Shown here: piece by piece, positions 41,620-51,052 of the stretch | Numbering within the stretch: position 1 is the first letter of the stretch | Layout of the letters: each line of letters opens with the position of its first letter | Assembly: GCF_041379045.1 (NCBI RefSeq) | Contig: NZ_CP166871.1 | Coordinates: forward strand, 2,294,001-2,358,000 | DNA length: 64,000 bases | Source: Thalassotalea ponticola | GTDB taxonomy: Bacteria; Pseudomonadota; Gammaproteobacteria; Enterobacterales; Alteromonadaceae | Direction: 5' to 3' | Notes under the pieces: generated by a model | The model's database searches: none | What the model was told of the DNA's origin: nothing | The model's input: only the letters and a program-made list of their open reading frames with translations | Translations under genes and position numbers: made by a program

Positions 41620-41883
41620 ATGAAAGCTAGATTCGATAAAATTATTGAATTCCCTTATGTGTTTAATTTCAAAGTAATGGGCGTTGCGGTACCTCATCTG
41701 CCGGATCTTGTTGTTGCTGTATTACAAAGCGACACACCAGGCGATTACGCTCCTACCATTAAACCAAGTAGTAAAGGTACCTATCACTCGGTATCTGTAC
41801 GCGTCACTGTCCATAGCCAAGAACACATTGAAAAACTCTATAAAGAGCTATCTGCGATTGAAGAAGTAAGATACGTACTCTAA
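41620..41883 (+). CDS. ybeD: YbeD family protein (DUF493/UPF0250)
   Basis: 87 residues, identical in length to E. coli YbeD, an ACT-like small protein of unknown role. Typical segments: FDKIIEFPYVFNFKVMG and SKGTYHSVSVRVTVHSQEHI. ATG at 41620; a longer open frame from 41560 has no similarity. The dacA-(dat)-ybeD-lipB-lipA order is conserved, which hints at a tie to lipoate metabolism, but no function is shown here. Confidence 0.92.
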   Translation: MKARFDKIIEFPYVFNFKVMGVAVPHLPDLVVAVLQSDTPGDYAPTIKPSSKGTYHSVSVRVTVHSQEHIEKLYKELSAIEEVRYVL

Positions 41884-41953
41884 GGTGTGATTTAACCGCT
41901 TTGGATTACCTTTTGATCGGCGCCAGTTGACTGGATCTTTGCCGTTATATGGC

Positions 41954-41959
41954 TATAAT
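41954..41959 (+). promoter_or_regulatory. Candidate -10 box for lipB
   Basis: Consensus TATAAT 30 nt before the lipB start. A TTGACT lies at 41927-41932, but the 21-nt spacing is too long for a good sigma70 promoter, so the -35 contact is unclear. Confidence 0.35.
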
Positions 41960-41983
41960 AGCCGCCTAATTTTTAACTTTGGA

Positions 41984-42640
41984 ATGAATGTGAGCTACCC
42001 TCTGGTTATTCGCCAACTTGGCACGGTCGACTACGAAACCGTATGGCGTGCAATGCAACAATTTACTGATCAACGGGATCAAGACGTCGTTGATGAATTG
42101 TGGCTCGTTGAACACCCTGCGGTATTTACCCAAGGCCAAGCCGGTAAAGAAGAACATTTGTTGATGCCCGGAGATATTCCGGTGGTGCAAGTGGATCGCG
42201 GTGGGCAAGTAACCTACCACGGACCCGGCCAACAAGTGATCTACTTTATGATTAACCTGCGTAAACGCAAGATGGGTGTGCGTGAGCTAGTCACATTGAT
42301 CGAGCAAGGCATCATTAACACCCTTGCCCACTACAACATTGAAGCCTACGCTAAAGCCGATGCTCCAGGCGTTTATGTCGAGCAAAAAAAGATCGCATCA
42401 CTTGGCCTTCGCGTGCGCAAAGGGTGCTCATTCCACGGTTTAGCCATCAACATCAATATGGATATGTCACCTTTTTTACGCATTAACCCATGCGGTTATG
42501 CTGGTTTAGAAATGACCCAAACAGTGGATCTCGGTGGTCCAGATAATGTCACCGAGGCGGGTGAAAGATTACAGTTAGAGTTGCAGCAATTACTTAATGC
42601 AAGCAATGTTGAATACAAAACAGGTTTAGATAATTTATGA
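41984..42640 (+). CDS. lipB: Octanoyl transferase LipB
   Basis: Moves octanoate from ACP to lipoyl domains, the first step of lipoate synthesis. About 218 residues from the ATG at 41984; a GTG at 41990 is equally possible. Family motifs: [53 protein letters not shown] (catalytic Lys and nearby residues) and INPCGYAG with the catalytic Cys. Stop overlaps the lipA start by 4 nt (ATGA). Confidence 0.96.
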   Translation: MNVSYPLVIRQLGTVDYETVWRAMQQFTDQRDQDVVDELWLVEHPAVFTQGQAGKEEHLLMPGDIPVVQVDRGGQVTYHGPGQQVIYFMINLRKRKMGVRELVTLIEQGIINTLAHYNIEAYAKADAPGVYVEQKKIASLGLRVRKGCSFHGLAININMDMSPFLRINPCGYAGLEMTQTVDLGGPDNVTEAGERLQLELQQLLNASNVEYKTGLDNL

Positions 42641-43620
42641 GTAACACCAGCGAGCGTTTAAAAACGTCAAAACTTGCAGCGGGTACTAAGCTACGCGATG
42701 CTGACAAAATGCAACACATTCCCATTCAGGTCATTCCATCTGAACGCGAAACCATGCTGCGCAAGCCTGAATGGCTAAAAATAAAGTTACCTCGTACCAG
42801 TGAAAATATCGACAAAGTAAAAGCAGGCTTGCGCAAAGGTGGTTTGCACTCAGTATGTGAAGAAGCCTCATGCCCTAACCTAGCGGAGTGTTTCAACCAC
42901 GGTACAGCGACGTTCATGATCCTCGGTGATATTTGTACTCGACGTTGTCCATTTTGTGATGTTGGCCACGGACGCCCGTTGGCACCTGACGCTGAAGAGC
43001 CGAAGAAACTGGCTATGACGTTAAAAGACATGGCGCTCAAATATGTGGTGATCACCTCGGTTGACCGAGATGACTTGCGCGATGGTGGCGCTCAGCAATT
43101 TGCTGACTGTATCCGTGAAATTGGCGAACATGCGCCGCATACGAAAGTGGAAATTTTAGTGCCAGACTTCCGTGGTCGCATGGATCGCGCGTTGGAAATT
43201 CTAAACGCAAATCCGCCACATGTGTTCAACCACAATATGGAAACAGCACCGCGCTTATACAAAAAAGCACGCCCGGGCGCAAATTATCAATGGTCTTTAG
43301 ACTTGTTGAAAAAATTTGGTGAAGCGAACCCTAACGTACCAACCAAATCAGGTTTAATGGTTGGCCTAGGCGAAACCAACGAAGAAATTCTCGAGGTGAT
43401 GCGCGACTTGCGAGCCCATGGTGTGACCATGCTTACCATTGGTCAATATCTACAACCGAGTAAGCACCACTTACCAGTAGAGCGTTATGTGCACCCTGAC
43501 GAGTTTGAAATGTTCCGTCAAGAAGCAATGAAGATGGGCTTTGAACACGCTGCCTGTGGACCTCTTGTACGCAGCTCTTATCACGCCGACAAACAAGCGG
43601 CTGGTGAAGAAGTTAAGTAA
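42637..43620 (+). CDS. lipA: Lipoyl synthase
   Basis: Radical-SAM enzyme inserting two sulfurs into octanoyl groups. 327 residues. It has both iron-sulfur clusters: the auxiliary cluster [12 protein letters not shown] and the radical-[16 protein letters not shown]. The C-terminal serine ligand region [11 protein letters not shown] is intact. Translationally coupled to lipB and followed by a strong terminator. Confidence 0.98.
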   Translation: MSNTSERLKTSKLAAGTKLRDADKMQHIPIQVIPSERETMLRKPEWLKIKLPRTSENIDKVKAGLRKGGLHSVCEEASCPNLAECFNHGTATFMILGDICTRRCPFCDVGHGRPLAPDAEEPKKLAMTLKDMALKYVVITSVDRDDLRDGGAQQFADCIREIGEHAPHTKVEILVPDFRGRMDRALEILNANPPHVFNHNMETAPRLYKKARPGANYQWSLDLLKKFGEANPNVPTKSGLMVGLGETNEEILEVMRDLRAHGVTMLTIGQYLQPSKHHLPVERYVHPDEFEMFRQEAMKMGFEHAACGPLVRSSYHADKQAAGEEVK

Positions 43621-43646
43621 GGCTAGGTAGCCATTTATCACAAGAG

Positions 43647-43678
43647 GGGCAGATATAACCGAGTATCTGCCCTTTTTT
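43647..43678 (+). terminator. Rho-independent terminator after lipA
   Basis: 9-bp stem GGGCAGATA/TATCTGCCC, 8-nt loop, then TTTTTT, 27 nt past the lipA stop. The remaining 43679-43964 before the CoA-transferase genes shows no gene and no promoter I can call with confidence. Confidence 0.9.
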
Positions 43679-43964
43679 ATGCCGTCTTTATGTACATCCT
43701 CGGTTAATTTCAGTCCAATACGTGACAGTAACCAAATTCACCGTCACTCAACCACGTCTTTATTTCATCGTTGGCGTACATACAGCTAATTGACCTCCTG
43801 TATATCTGTCCACATTTATTTCCGGTTCTTTAGTAGTAGTTACGCTGATAAACATTGTGTTAACAAGCTAATTTAGGTAGCTTAAGGTCTACAAAAAATG
43901 ACCGTCGTAATCATACTAACGACACGCCACACAAGGTGGCACTAACATGATATGGGGAACATAA

Positions 43965-44666
43965 ATGGCTGGATTTAATAAAGTCGTAAATTCTTACGAA
44001 GAAGCTATGGCTGGTTTGGAAGACGGGATGACCGTTATCGCTGGCGGTTTTGGCTTATGTGGTATTCCAGAAAATCTAATCAAACAAATCGTTAAACAAC
44101 AAACCAAGGACCTCACCGTGGTATCAAATAACTGTGGCGTTGATGACTTTGGCCTAGGTTTACTGTTACCGAACCGACAAATTAAAAAAATTATTGCCTC
44201 GTATGTTGGCGAAAATGCCGAATTTGAACGCCAAATGATGGCTGGCGAGTTAGATGTTGAATTAACACCACAAGGTACGCTTGCTGAAAAAATGCGCGCA
44301 GGTGGTGCCGGTATCCCTGCATTTTTTACCGCCACCGGTTTCGGTACACCAGTTGCCGAAGGTAAAGAAGAGCGTCAATTTAATGGCCGTGATTATATCC
44401 TTGAAGAATCTATCACAGGTGACTTTGCCATCGTCAAAGCGTGGAAAGCGGATACCTATGGCAATTTAGTGTATCGTCATACCGCACGCAACTTTAACCC
44501 AATGGCGGCAACCGCAGGCAAAATAACCGTGGTTGAAGTAGAAGAAATCGTTGAGGCAGGAGAGCTTGATCCAAACGAAATTCACACCCCAGGTATTTAC
44601 GTTAACCGCTTAATCAAAGGTAACTTTGAGAAGCGCATTGAACAACGTACTGTGCGTGCGAAATAA
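43965..44666 (+). CDS. scoA: 3-oxoacid CoA-transferase, subunit A
   Basis: Alpha subunit of a succinyl-CoA:3-ketoacid (acetoacetate) CoA-transferase. 233 residues. Conserved [19 protein letters not shown] at the N-terminus, then [24 protein letters not shown] and [20 protein letters not shown]. Works with the B subunit 12 nt downstream to activate acetoacetate to its CoA ester for ketone-body or short-chain acid use. AtoD-type acetate CoA-transferase is a close alternative; the overall sequence favours the succinyl-CoA type. Confidence 0.88.
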   Translation: MAGFNKVVNSYEEAMAGLEDGMTVIAGGFGLCGIPENLIKQIVKQQTKDLTVVSNNCGVDDFGLGLLLPNRQIKKIIASYVGENAEFERQMMAGELDVELTPQGTLAEKMRAGGAGIPAFFTATGFGTPVAEGKEERQFNGRDYILEESITGDFAIVKAWKADTYGNLVYRHTARNFNPMAATAGKITVVEVEEIVEAGELDPNEIHTPGIYVNRLIKGNFEKRIEQRTVRAK

Positions 44667-44678
44667 GGAGAACAAAAA

Positions 44679-45335
44679 ATGGCTTTAACTCGTGAACAAT
44701 TAGCAATGCGCGTGGCTCAAGAGCTACAAGATGGATATTACGTCAACTTAGGCATCGGTATTCCTACACTCGTCGCAAACTACGTACCTGAAGGTATGGA
44801 GGTGATGCTGCAGTCTGAAAACGGCTTGTTGGGTATGGGCCCTTTCCCAACTGAAGACGAGATTGATGCGGATTTGATCAACGCCGGCAAACAAACGGTA
44901 ACCATGGCCAAAGGCGCCTCGCTGTTTGACAGTGCAGAATCCTTCGCCATGATCCGCGGTGGCCATGTTGACCTAACGGTACTTGGTGCGTTTGAAGTCG
45001 ACGTTAACGGTAATATTGCTTCCTATATGATCCCCGGTAAATTAATAAAAGGCATGGGAGGGGCAATGGACTTAGTCGCCGGTGCCGACAACATTATTGT
45101 TACTATGACCCACGCCTCAAAGCACGGTGAGTCTAAATTACTACCGCAGTGTACCCTACCGTTAACCGGTAAAGGCTGTATCAAAAAAGTACTAACCGAC
45201 TTGGCCTTTATTGAAATTAAAGACGGAAAGTTTCATTTACTAGAGCGCGCACCTGGCGTTAGCGTAGAAGAGATCGTTAACTTAACCGCCGGTGAGTTAG
45301 TGGTACCAGATAACGTTCCAGAGATGCGGTTTTAA
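44679..45335 (+). CDS. scoB: 3-oxoacid CoA-transferase, subunit B
   Basis: Beta subunit, 218 residues, carrying the catalytic glutamate in QSENGLLGMGPFP. Other typical segments: GYYVNLGIGIPTLVANYV, GGHVDLTVLGAFEVD and HASKHGESKLLPQCTLPLTG. GGAG precedes the ATG. Paired with scoA in one operon that ends at the terminator 45391-45420. Confidence 0.9.
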   Translation: MALTREQLAMRVAQELQDGYYVNLGIGIPTLVANYVPEGMEVMLQSENGLLGMGPFPTEDEIDADLINAGKQTVTMAKGASLFDSAESFAMIRGGHVDLTVLGAFEVDVNGNIASYMIPGKLIKGMGGAMDLVAGADNIIVTMTHASKHGESKLLPQCTLPLTGKGCIKKVLTDLAFIEIKDGKFHLLERAPGVSVEEIVNLTAGELVVPDNVPEMRF

Positions 45336-45390
45336 CCGTTACATAGCCTATAAGACTAAGCCTGATGTGCTTAGCTAAATTGCTAGATTG

Positions 45391-45420
45391 AAAAAGGATC
45401 TAAGTTATTAGATCCTTTTT
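45391..45420 (+). terminator. Rho-independent terminator after scoB
   Basis: 13-bp perfect stem (AAAAAGGATCTAA/TTAGATCCTTTTT) with loop GTTA, 55 nt past the scoB stop. The final T run is part of the stem. Confidence 0.85.
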
Positions 45421-45609
45421 ATTCGATACATACCTGGTTCTGAAGTCGTTTACTTCAACATCCCCCAATCTAGCTTTGACTTTTTATATGATTTAAGTAA
45501 ATTAGCACTCGCTATTGGCTGCCTTGTCGGGCTTTGAGTCAAGCAGCGCCATATCAGGCCATTAAACAGTCGGCTTGCGAACAGGGAAAATAAACACAGG
45601 GAATTTAGT

Positions 45610-45909
45610 ATGAAAAATAGCTGTCCATATTGTGCTCATCAACTGAGCAGAAAAGAAATTTTCTCATCGTCTTTCATTACCTGCAAAGCCTGCGAAAACA
45701 AAAGCTACCCGGGAAGTTTTCTGCAATGGGTATCGATAGCCATACTGAACTTCGGTACGTTATTTTTATTACTGTTGGCAACGGTATCAATCGAAGATCA
45801 ACTCATTAGAAACACTGTCGTCATTAGCGTTACTCTTGTAAGCTTTTGGATGAGTATTTTTATTATTGTTAGCCCGGTAAAGCTCAACACTGACAAGCCG
45901 ATAGATTAA
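45610..45909 (+). CDS. Small zinc-ribbon membrane protein
   Basis: 99 residues, family not recognised. Two knuckles near the N-terminus (CPYC at 5-8 and CKAC at 25-28) probably hold one zinc. Two hydrophobic segments follow at about 37-60 and 67-90. ATG at 45610 has GGGAA upstream. The gene stands alone after the scoB terminator and converges with the glycosyltransferase gene 34 nt away. Topology suggests a cytoplasmic zinc ribbon on an inner-membrane hairpin. Confidence 0.7.
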   Translation: MKNSCPYCAHQLSRKEIFSSSFITCKACENKSYPGSFLQWVSIAILNFGTLFLLLLATVSIEDQLIRNTVVISVTLVSFWMSIFIIVSPVKLNTDKPID

Positions 45910-45943
45910 CTAGACGGATATATCAATGAGTTGGGCGCTGGTG

Positions 45944-47134
45944 CTAATGATCAAACGGAACGTCTGGATACGCACTACAGCGAAGCCCGTGAATAAATTT
46001 TAGCGTTTTAAAAGCATCAAAATAGTTGTGTAATTGCTTAGTAAATTGGACTTCGGTTACTGAACTTTGACTTAACACAAAATCGCTTAGCCCAATGTCG
46101 CGCAATGTTTGAGCGGTGGTTGATGACAACTGACTGTACCAATTATCCAGTTGCTGACGATGGGAGTACAGATTGGTAAAGGCCGATAATACTAAACCGA
46201 GCTCGACAAATACCTTAGGGTGATAGTAATGATAATCTTGTCCCGTAGCCATCAATTCAATGATTTTGATGACCGCTGGCCCTGTACCAAACGGGACTCT
46301 ATCAGATTTTCTGGCTTGTAGTTGAATCACCACTTCATCGGCAAAGTGATAATCTCCTAATTTTACCAGCTTGTTTACTAGATAAAAATCTTCTCCTGCG
46401 CTGCGTTTAGGAAACCCTCGGCATTGACAATATGCCAAACAATCAAACGCAAGAGTGCTGCCAATGGTAAAAAAAGCATATCGACTGCCTGCCTGTTGTA
46501 GTCCTTTAACGTAATAGCGCAGAGCCTGTTCGTAAAGCGAATTGGCGCGATGGACCAAGACATCATCACATTGATGTTTAAAGTCAAAGCCTAAGGCAAC
46601 AACCGAATCAGAGGCTTGGGTTGCTGCTACGAAGTAATTCTCTGGCAGGGTTGCATCGGCATCGGTTGAATGAATAAAACGATTCTTGATAAGACCTTTT
46701 GCAATCATTTCCACCGCCAAATCACAACCAATTTTTCGCGCTAAGCCAACGCCCTGGTTATTTGCAATGGGGTCACTAAACCGATCAACCAATAAAATGG
46801 CACTGTGTGTGTCTGCCACCTCAATCAGACGAATAGAATCGTTGTGAAAAACCTCCTCCCCCAACATACTGCAGCTATCAAATAGCTCCCGTTGTGGTTT
46901 AGAACCGCTGACTGATTGAGGTTGGTTTACCACGACGACCATCAGGGTTCGTTGTTGGGCCAGTGCAGAGCGAAAAAAACGATGCACAAAATCATCGCTT
47001 TCTTTAAAGGCAGGGATGACAATTACGTGCTCAAAAGGCTGGATACTAGTGCCATCAAATGATGATAACAATGAAACTTCACGTTCAGCATAGCTGTGTA
47101 AGTATTTACTTATTACCTTTTGCCTATTAGTCAC
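45944..47134 (-). CDS. Glycosyltransferase, GT2-like (GT-A fold)
   Basis: 396 residues. The N-terminal half looks like a GT-A nucleotide-sugar transferase: HVIVIPAFKESDDFVHRF (beta-alpha start), a DxD-type metal site in STDADATLPENYF, and a downstream acidic pair in KRSAGEDFYLVNKL. No transmembrane segment is evident. The C-terminal ~120 residues resemble nothing I know. GTG start at 47134 with GGAGG upstream. It is not in a polysaccharide cluster; its only close neighbour on this strand is miaE upstream, 33 nt away. Sugar donor and acceptor cannot be told. Confidence 0.7.
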   Translation of the reverse strand: MTNRQKVISKYLHSYAEREVSLLSSFDGTSIQPFEHVIVIPAFKESDDFVHRFFRSALAQQRTLMVVVVNQPQSVSGSKPQRELFDSCSMLGEEVFHNDSIRLIEVADTHSAILLVDRFSDPIANNQGVGLARKIGCDLAVEMIAKGLIKNRFIHSTDADATLPENYFVAATQASDSVVALGFDFKHQCDDVLVHRANSLYEQALRYYVKGLQQAGSRYAFFTIGSTLAFDCLAYCQCRGFPKRSAGEDFYLVNKLVKLGDYHFADEVVIQLQARKSDRVPFGTGPAVIKIIELMATGQDYHYYHPKVFVELGLVLSAFTNLYSHRQQLDNWYSQLSSTTAQTLRDIGLSDFVLSQSSVTEVQFTKQLHNYFDAFKTLKFIHGLRCSAYPDVPFDH

Positions 47135-47167
47135 AACGCCTCCGCGACAGAAGTAGCACGCTGCCTA

Positions 47168-47740
47168 TTAATGCAAGGCCGCTCGAAATGGCAGCTTCTC
47201 GCAAATTTCAGCTTCGGCAATAAGAATTTCTTCTAAGCGGCTGTAAACTTCGTCTTCAGGGAAGTACTCTAGTGCCAACTCAACAAATAAATTTTTGTGC
47301 TTTTCTTCTGATTTGGCGATGTCGTCGTAAAACTTCTTGTCGCGACCTTCAGGCAAGGCTTCAGCAATTAATGCGAAACGCTCGTGACCGCGCGCTTCAA
47401 TAACACCGGCAACCAACAATCTATCTAGTAAAAACTCGTCACGCCCACGACGAAACAACGTGCGGATCTGATGAATGTACATATCTTTTTGATCATTCGC
47501 CTGAATCACGTTGCGCGCGGTCATCAACTTTAATACTTGTTTAAAGTGGATCAGCTCTTCTAAAGCCAAATCCGTCATTGCGCGCACTAATTTTTGTCGA
47601 TCGGGATAATGAGATAACATCGACATTGCCATGCCTGACGCTTTTTTCTCTGCGGCGGCATGATCTTGTAAGAAGGCGTCAAAGTCTTTGAGCGCCACTT
47701 CAGCCCACTCTTTTGGCGTGTGATATTTTAATTCAAACAT
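47168..47740 (-). CDS. miaE: tRNA 2-methylthio-N6-isopentenyladenosine-37 hydroxylase
   Basis: Oxygen-dependent diiron hydroxylase that converts ms2i6A37 to ms2io6A37 in tRNA. 190 residues in a ferritin-like helical bundle. Diiron ligand motifs: LALEELIHFKQVL, GVIEARGHERFALI and KSEEKHKNLFVELA. ATG at 47740. Directly upstream of the glycosyltransferase gene and probably cotranscribed. Confidence 0.92.
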   Translation of the reverse strand: MFELKYHTPKEWAEVALKDFDAFLQDHAAAEKKASGMAMSMLSHYPDRQKLVRAMTDLALEELIHFKQVLKLMTARNVIQANDQKDMYIHQIRTLFRRGRDEFLLDRLLVAGVIEARGHERFALIAEALPEGRDKKFYDDIAKSEEKHKNLFVELALEYFPEDEVYSRLEEILIAEAEICEKLPFRAALH

Positions 47741-47852
47741 ACTAATCTAATTACAACTTACGATACGCGTTATTTTACACGCAATTGAGGCAAGGTTATA
47801 GATTAAATCGATGATTCACCGTTCGACTCCCGTGGTGATAGGTTAGCCAAAT

Positions 47853-47882
47853 AAAAAAGCCACCGAGCCGAAGCTCGATGCC
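47853..47882 (-). terminator. Rho-independent terminator after katG
   Basis: On the minus strand a hairpin (GCATCGAGC/GCTCGGTGGC) capped by a TTCG tetraloop is followed by TTTTTT. Lies about 20 nt after the katG stop. Confidence 0.8.
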
Positions 47883-47900
47883 TTTCCCATCCTATATAGG

Positions 47901-50123
47901 TTATTTCATGTCAAATCGATCGAGACGCATCACCTTAACCCAAGCTTTGACAAAGTCTTCAACAAACTTTTCATCGCCGTCATTGCTTGCGTAAACCTCA
48001 GCTACGGCTCTGAGCTCTGAGTTAGAGCCAAAGATCAAATCAACGGGTGTGGCTGTCCATTTTACTTTACCTGATTTGCGATCTTTGCCGACGTACAAGC
48101 CATCACTACCTCCTTTTTCCCAAAAAGTCGACATATCAAGTAAGTTAACAAAGAATGCATTATCAAGAGCCCCAGGTTCGTCCGTTAATACACCCAGATT
48201 GCTGCCATCTACGTTCGCACCCAGTACGCGCATACCGCCGATTAACACCGTCATTTCCGGAACGTTTAAGCCCAACAAATTAGCTTTATCAACCATCATT
48301 TCCACCGGACTCATATAACTGTCTTGGTGATAGTAATTGCGAAATGCATCCGCTTTCGGCTCTAAGTATGAGAACGATTCAACGTCGGTCAGCTCCTGAC
48401 TGACATCAGCACGTCCCGCAGAAAACGGCACCTTAACACTCATACCCGCTTTTTTAGCCGCGTCTTCTATCGCTGCGGCACCAGCTAACACAATCACGTC
48501 AGCAAGCGATACTTGGGCATTTGACGATTTGTCGTTGAAGTCAGCTTGTACTTTGCTCAGCGCTTTAAGTACTTGCTTCAATTCGTCTGGGTTGTTGACG
48601 TCCCAGTTTATTTGCGGTTGCAAGCGAATACGCGCACCATTAGCACCACCGCGCATATCCGTAACCCGATGAGTAGAGGCGGATGCCCATGCAGTGCGAA
48701 TAAGTGCGGCGTTATCAACGCCCGATTTCAAAATAGCCGACTTCAAACGAGAGATGTCGCCATCGCCCACTAGCGGGCTATCAAATTTTGGAACTGGGTC
48801 TTGCCAAAGCAATGTCTCACTGGGTACTTCGCTACCTACATAACGCGCACGAGGCCCCATATCGCGATGAGTTAGCTTAAACCATGCTTTAGCAAACGCC
48901 AACTCGTACTGGCTAGGGTCTTGCCGAAAGCGCTCGACAATTTTTCGAAACTCAGGATCTTTTTTCAATGCCAAGTCAGTGGTGAGCATCACCGGTGGGT
49001 TTCGCTTACCCTTCACATGAGCGTCAGGAACTAGGTCTTTTGCTGCCTCATCGTCTGGGATCCACTGAACCGCCCCCGCCGGACTTTTACTCTTAACCCA
49101 GGTAAAGTTCATCAAGTTATCTAAAAAGTTTGTTGACCACTGGGTAGGCGTGACGGTCCATGCACCTTCAAGACCACTGGTGATAGTATCTTCAGCGTTA
49201 CCTTTACCACATGTGTTTTTCCAACCAAAACCTTGGTCTTCAATAGCTCCGGCCGCGGGCTCCTTGCCTACACAGTCTTTGGGACTTCGCGCGCCATGGG
49301 TCTTACCAAACGTGTGACCACCGGCAATTAAAGCGACAATCTCTTCATCATTCATCGCCATTCGGCCAAATGACATGCGAATATCTTGCGCGGCAAGCAG
49401 TGGGTCAGGGTTGCCATTTGGGCCTTCTGGATTGACGTAGATAAGCCCCATTTGAACGGCTGCCAATGGCCCTTTCAACTTGCCTTTGTCATCGCGGCGC
49501 TGGTCTTCTAAAAACGCTTCTTCAGGGCCCCAATAAACCAAATCTGGCTCCCAATCATCGGCGCGCCCTCCGGCAAAACCAAAGGTTTTAAAGCCCATCG
49601 ATTCGAGCGATACATTACCGGCTAAAATCATTAAGTCCGCCCAAGAAAGCTTGCGACCGTATTTTTGCTTAACCGGCCAAAGTAAACGTCGCGCTTTATC
49701 GAGGTTTGCGTTATCAGGCCAGCTATTTAGCGGGTCGAAGCGCTGTTGCCCACCAGCGGCTCCACCGCGACCATCGTGAACGCGATAAACACCCGCGCTG
49801 TGCCACGCCATGCGGATCATAAAGGGACCGTAATGTCCCCAATCGGCCGGCCACCAATCTTGCGACGTTTTTAACACTTTTTCGATGTCTTTTTTTACCG
49901 CACTCAAGTCTAATGTTGCAAACTCTTTGGCGTAATCAAAGTCTGCGCCGTAAGGGTTTGATGCTGGGTCGTGCTGTCGCAATGGGCTCAGGTTGAGTTG
50001 TTCTGGCCACCAAAATTTATTGTCTTTTGCTTTTGTTATGGCGAGTGCTTGATTCGACGCCACTGACGTAAACAGCATCACGGCACACGCGGTAATCGCC
50101 AACGGAAACTGTCTCAATACCAT
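47901..50123 (-). CDS. katG: Catalase-peroxidase with signal peptide
   Basis: Bifunctional heme catalase-peroxidase that removes hydrogen peroxide. 740 residues. N-terminal catalytic heme domain: distal Arg104, Trp107, His108 ([12 protein letters not shown]); the Trp-Tyr-Met adduct is completed by Tyr229 ([10 protein letters not shown]) and Met255 (RMAMNDEE); proximal heme ligand His270 ([12 protein letters not shown]). The C-terminal half is the heme-less repeat (from about 435). Unlike most KatG it begins with a 28-residue signal peptide (hydrophobic [13 protein letters not shown], cleavage after NQALA), so export to the periplasm is expected. ATG at 50123 with AGGAGA upstream. Confidence 0.95.
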   Translation of the reverse strand: MVLRQFPLAITACAVMLFTSVASNQALAITKAKDNKFWWPEQLNLSPLRQHDPASNPYGADFDYAKEFATLDLSAVKKDIEKVLKTSQDWWPADWGHYGPFMIRMAWHSAGVYRVHDGRGGAAGGQQRFDPLNSWPDNANLDKARRLLWPVKQKYGRKLSWADLMILAGNVSLESMGFKTFGFAGGRADDWEPDLVYWGPEEAFLEDQRRDDKGKLKGPLAAVQMGLIYVNPEGPNGNPDPLLAAQDIRMSFGRMAMNDEEIVALIAGGHTFGKTHGARSPKDCVGKEPAAGAIEDQGFGWKNTCGKGNAEDTITSGLEGAWTVTPTQWSTNFLDNLMNFTWVKSKSPAGAVQWIPDDEAAKDLVPDAHVKGKRNPPVMLTTDLALKKDPEFRKIVERFRQDPSQYELAFAKAWFKLTHRDMGPRARYVGSEVPSETLLWQDPVPKFDSPLVGDGDISRLKSAILKSGVDNAALIRTAWASASTHRVTDMRGGANGARIRLQPQINWDVNNPDELKQVLKALSKVQADFNDKSSNAQVSLADVIVLAGAAAIEDAAKKAGMSVKVPFSAGRADVSQELTDVESFSYLEPKADAFRNYYHQDSYMSPVEMMVDKANLLGLNVPEMTVLIGGMRVLGANVDGSNLGVLTDEPGALDNAFFVNLLDMSTFWEKGGSDGLYVGKDRKSGKVKWTATPVDLIFGSNSELRAVAEVYASNDGDEKFVEDFVKAWVKVMRLDRFDMK

Positions 50124-50160
50124 TTGTTCTCTCCTAGCTGAAATAGAGTCTTGCGTATTG

Positions 50161-50190
50161 AGTATAGAAAACCTGTTATTTTTTTGTAAA
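50161..50190 (-). promoter_or_regulatory. Candidate katG promoter
   Basis: Minus-strand TTTACA (50185-50190), 18-nt spacer, TATACT (50161-50166), giving a leader of about 30 nt to katG. The region beyond (50191-50260) is very AT-rich with short inverted repeats; no OxyR site can be asserted by eye. Confidence 0.5.
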
Positions 50191-50317
50191 ATTAAATTAA
50201 TTAATTGTCTTAATTGATAAATTTAATTATCACTGCACCGCTACGGGTAGCTAACGTATAGAGCAAATTTGCGACCAATAGACGGCAAATCGACAAGAAT
50301 GAAAGTAGAAAATACAG

Positions 50318-51037
50318 ATGATGACATTATATATTACCGGCGCAGGCGTAAGTGCCGAATCCGGTATTCCCACCTTCCGCGGTGAAGACGGTTTCTGGAC
50401 CATTGGCAGTGTCAATTACACCCCGATGGAAATGGCCACCCGTGCCATGTATGAACACAATCCTGTTGAATTTCTAAAATGGTATTACCACCGTTTTGCC
50501 AGTTACCGACATCACGGACCTAATGTCGTTCATCATTGGCTACGTGATAAAAATTTAATCACCCAAAACATCGATGGTTTAGATGCTAAGGCGGGTAATA
50601 AAGATTATATTGCTATTCACGGACGCCTTGATCAAATGACCTTATACCATCCCCAAGACCAGCATGTTGAAACGCTACCCACGCCTTGGGATGAGGTTGA
50701 CGAGCAGCACTTGACGGAATCGCTATTAGATATCTTTCGCATTAATAAAACGAGTCAGCAGCCCGAACTAAACTTTTCCTATAAGCCTTATGTGCTGTTG
50801 TTTGACGAGTACTATACCGAGTTGTACCGTATAAGCGAGGCGGAACAACGGATGTACAACGCCGATAAAATGATATTTATGGGCACCTCGTTTAGCGTCA
50901 ATATTACGCAAATGGCGTTGCGCGCGGCAATCAGTAAGCAAATAAACATTGAAATTGTCGACCCAAATCCGATCAAAATTGACTACGCCAAGGTCACTTA
51001 CCACCGTATGAAAGCAAGTGACTACATTCAGTTGTAA
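50318..51037 (+). CDS. Sirtuin (Sir2)-like NAD-dependent protein lacking zinc cysteines
   Basis: 239 residues with the core NAD-binding sirtuin motifs: TGAGVSAESGIPTFRG (7-22), TQNIDGLDAKAG (82-93), the catalytic-position histidine in IAIHGRLD (His101) and MGTSFSVN (188-195), then VDPNP. Ordinary deacylase sirtuins have four zinc-binding cysteines after the HG; this protein has no cysteine at all. It may be a structural variant deacylase, an ADP-ribosyltransferase, or a NAD-consuming protein. Start is ATG ATG at 50318/50321, with a weak binding site. Divergent from katG; convergent with the condensin-like operon (15 nt between stops). Confidence 0.8.
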   Translation: MMTLYITGAGVSAESGIPTFRGEDGFWTIGSVNYTPMEMATRAMYEHNPVEFLKWYYHRFASYRHHGPNVVHHWLRDKNLITQNIDGLDAKAGNKDYIAIHGRLDQMTLYHPQDQHVETLPTPWDEVDEQHLTESLLDIFRINKTSQQPELNFSYKPYVLLFDEYYTELYRISEAEQRMYNADKMIFMGTSFSVNITQMALRAAISKQINIEIVDPNPIKIDYAKVTYHRMKASDYIQL

Positions 51038-51052
51038 TCGCGGTTACAGATA

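Noticed and set aside
50191..50227. AT-rich inverted repeat upstream of katG as a regulator site
   Set aside because: Arms consist only of A and T runs, so the match has little information; no OxyR or Fur pattern can be claimed.
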